Source: Shewanella nanhaiensis | Lineage (GTDB): Bacteria > Pseudomonadota > Gammaproteobacteria > Enterobacterales > Shewanellaceae | Assembly (NCBI RefSeq): GCF_019457885.1 | Contig: NZ_JAHZST010000015.1 | Location: forward strand, 1-64,000 | Length of the DNA stretch: 64,000 bases | Reading direction: 5' to 3' | Shown here: in pieces, positions 62,253 through 64,000 of the stretch | How the letters are laid out: the number at the start of each line of letters is the position of its first letter | Numbering within the stretch: position 1 is the first letter of the stretch | Notes under the pieces: generated by a model | Told to the model about the DNA's origin: nothing | Databases searched by the model: none | Seen by the model: only the letters and a program-made list of their open reading frames with translations | Made by a program: the position numbers and the translations under genes

Positions 62253-62334
62253 AATCGAAGAGATACTCTTGCTTAAAATCAGCAAGTGTAGGTGCGGCTG
62301 TGGCCGTTGACAGCATGGACGCTGTCGTCGAGCT
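62253..62334 (-). repeat. Hairpin repeat family, copy L2 (inverted)
   Basis: This copy runs from AATCGAAGAGAT to GTCGTCGAGCT, directly against the left end of the IS element. Its hairpin GACAGC/GCTGTC (62309-62326) differs from R1 on both arms in a pairing-preserving way. Confidence 0.7.
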
Positions 62335-63672
62335 CTGAGGACCCCCCCTGATGATTATTAGACAAATTAAATGAATAGGGTGAACTTACACCTTGAGTAT
62401 GAGCTGATGAAGGTGCGAACAAACTTCAAACCTAGGAACCCAAGGTGCAAGTGCTATCTATCCTACATCAATCTCTCTATGAACACTGTCCAGAAATTCA
62501 TCTAAAACGTCTCAACTCCCTCATGCTTGCTTGCCAAGCACTCGTAGACTCAGATGAGCTGACTTTGACTTCATTAGGTCGGCATATCAATAACAGTGCG
62601 ACACACACTAAACACTCCATTAAGCGTATGGATAGGTTGCTTGGTAACCATCATCTGCACAAGGAAAGAGTTGCTGTCTATCAGTGGCATGCCAAATGGT
62701 TGATTTGCAATAACACCATGCCCACAGTATTAGTTGATTGGTCTGATATGAAAGAGGGACGAGAGCTTATCGCACTTAGAGCATCCATAGCGTTAAAAGG
62801 CCGCTCAATCACACTCTATGAACGAACATTTCCACTCGCTCTCCAAGGAACACAGCAGGCTCATAACCAGTTTTTGCATGAATTAAGCACAGTGCTCCCC
62901 AAGTCTGTTACCCCACTCATTGTGACCGATGCTGGATATAGAAATCCTTGGTTTAGAGAGGTTGAAAAACTCGGCTGGTATTGGCTAGGGCGTGCTAGAG
63001 GGCTAAGTGTTTATCGGCCTCATCCTAATGGCCGCCAAATATCGTTAAAAGAGTTATACCCTTCAGCTTCAAGCCGAGCCAAATATGTAGGACAGGTTGC
63101 GCTATCGGTTAAAAAGCCGTTGCTATGCGAGCTGGTACTTTTTAAAGAGCGCGCGAAAGGGCGAAAAGGGCAAAGAAGTACGACAACCGACTGTCATCAT
63201 ACGGCTCAATGGACCTATGAACGAACAGCCAAAGAACCCTGGGCATTGGTTACCAACCTGACGATGGAAGCAATGGCGCCTAATAAATTGGTCAATATCT
63301 ATCGTAAACGTATGCAGATAGAGGAGACATTTCGGGATTTAAAAAGCCCTGCTTACGGGTTTAGCCTACGCCACAGCCGTACAAGAAGTGCGGCTAGAAT
63401 GGATATCTTGCTACTCATTGCTTTGCTTGTTCAGCTCGCATTTTGGTGAGTAGGACTGTTTGGGCTGACAAATAAATTACAAAGCCAATTTCAAGCTAAC
63501 ACAGTAAAAAATCGTAGTGTGCTATCCGTAGTAAGAATGGGAAAAGAGTTACTAAGGCGAAGGAGGTATTACAAAATGTCCGATAAAGACCTCCTGGAAT
63601 CGATGAGGCAATTATCAGACTTATCAAGGTCTCACGGATGCTGGGGAGCAGAATTATGAGGGGATCCTACAG
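62335..63672 (+). mobile_element. IS10-like (IS4 family) insertion sequence
   Basis: A 1338-bp element. Its right end, read inward, is CTGTAGGATCCCCTCATAAT, which resembles the IS10 end (CTGAGAGATCCCCTCATAAT); its left end is CTGAGGACCCCCCCTGATGA, a less perfect match. Length is close to the 1329 bp of IS10. The transposase gene fills it and its final TGA lies within the right end. The flanks (CGTCGAGCT and GGCTCTGCG) do not form the 9-bp target duplication expected for IS10-type elements. Instead the flanks are inverted copies of the local hairpin repeat. Confidence 0.82.
62445..63659 (+). pseudogene. IS10-like transposase with an in-frame TGA
   Basis: A DDE transposase of the IS4 family, closest by eye to the Tn10/IS10 transposase: HLKRLNSLMLACQALVDSDE, MDRLLGNHHLHKERVAVYQW, VLVDWSDMKEG (first Asp), TPLIVTDAGYRNPWFREVEK (second Asp) and the YREK-like NIYRKRMQIEETFRDLKSPA (Glu). 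It starts with GTG at 62445. A TGA at 63447-63449 stops it at 334 residues, but the same frame goes on with FQANTVKNRSVLSVVRMGKE to a TGA at 63659, for 404 codons in all. IS10 transposase has 402 residues, so the TGA is probably a single-base loss of a Trp codon and the copy is likely inactive. Confidence 0.85.
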
Positions 63673-63673
63673 G

Positions 63674-63744
63674 GCTCTGCGACATAATCCTTGATGTCGA
63701 AGGTCACAGCCGTGTTTACACTTGAGTGTTTATCTCTTCAAATT
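63674..63744 (+). repeat. Hairpin repeat family, copy R2
   Basis: Close to R1 for its whole length (GCTCTGCGACATAATCCTTG and so on), starting one base after the IS end. Weaker similarity to R1 goes on to about 63792. Confidence 0.72.
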
Positions 63745-64000
63745 AGGTTTTATATTTATGACTCACTTCTGGACAGAAATTGCTTAGAGCACTCAGTCTA
63801 AGTTGACTAGTCTTGATTAGAAAAAATGTCTAAACCTCCCAAATTCACTCCGACCCCTTTATCTCCTTGTCTCTGCTACCATAAGCCCATAAAATTTATC
63901 GGAGTTCATTCTCGACCGACAAGCTTTCTGAACCAAAGTGCATAGCAACCTAACGCCACGGATTAAACGGCAAGAGAGTAATATTTTGAAATTTTAGAAC
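63745..64000. other. Gene-free right edge
   Basis: No gene, tRNA or terminator is supported in the last 250 bases. Confidence 0.4.

Larger units (their letters stand above)
61606..62334. other. Gene-free region before the IS element
   Basis: No gene is supported. It has short hairpins (AACGAG/CTCGTT near 61630-61652; AAGGCT/AGCCTT near 61828-61842) and two inverted copies of the hairpin repeat family. It looks like decayed mobile DNA. Confidence 0.45.

Overview
The window looks like a chromosomal segment of a Shewanella-type gammaproteobacterium (Alteromonadales). The evidence is gene order and protein families: a sodium-pump oxaloacetate decarboxylase (oadGAB), csrA-alaS-recA-mutS, the rpoS-nlpD-pcm-surE-truD-ispF-ispD-ftsB-eno-pyrG-mazG-relA-rlmD/barA block, DUF3319 and DUF3016 proteins, and GlyGly-CTERM surface proteins. 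The species cannot be named from the sequence alone.

Layout. 1-3387: left-edge hairpins and the oadGAB operon (minus strand). 3937-5388: an array of 11 tRNA genes on the minus strand (8 Arg-ACG, 3 Ser-GCT) with one strong promoter and two internal terminators. 5584-34246: a conserved housekeeping core covering csrA, alaS, recA, mutS, rpoS, the surE/pcm block, isoprenoid (ispD/F) and cell-division (ftsB) genes, eno, pyrG, mazG, relA, rlmD, the BarA hybrid kinase, two small DUF proteins, an AEC-type transporter and recN. LexA boxes sit on recA and recN. 34427-49402: a mixed metabolic and envelope region with a TorF-like outer-membrane protein, penicillin acylase, small lipoproteins, an orphan polyamine-type binding protein, VOC and ABM enzymes, a PdxR/MocR-type regulator divergent from GNAT and PaiB genes, an M20 amidohydrolase, a Fur-box-controlled TonB receptor and a small beta-barrel. 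49536-60504: an envelope-sensing region with a PepSY/response regulator/histidine kinase operon, a DUF3300 protein, two GlyGly-CTERM proteins, a CadC-like membrane regulator and GNAT genes. 60505-64000: a decayed, repeat-rich accessory end with hairpin arrays, a group II intron 3' fragment, a small secreted-protein gene broken by one extra pentanucleotide repeat, a four-copy hairpin repeat family and an IS10-like element whose transposase carries an in-frame TGA.

Most interesting signals. (1) A 17-bp direct-repeat motif (TTCA, 11-bp period) lies upstream of the PepSY-RR-HK operon, the DUF3300 gene and the choice-of-anchor-H gene. At two of the three promoters it has identical spacing to a -10 element, which suggests a compact regulon for this otherwise unassigned two-component system. 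(2) A (CCAAA)4 tract shifts the frame of a small secreted-protein gene; three copies would restore it. (3) Repeats around the IS10-like element have hairpin stems with compensatory changes. (4) The Arg-ACG tRNA genes come in two acceptor-stem versions within a tandemly duplicated array.

There is no CRISPR array, prophage, toxin-antitoxin pair or recognisable defence island. All family assignments come from reading the translated sequence, without database searches.
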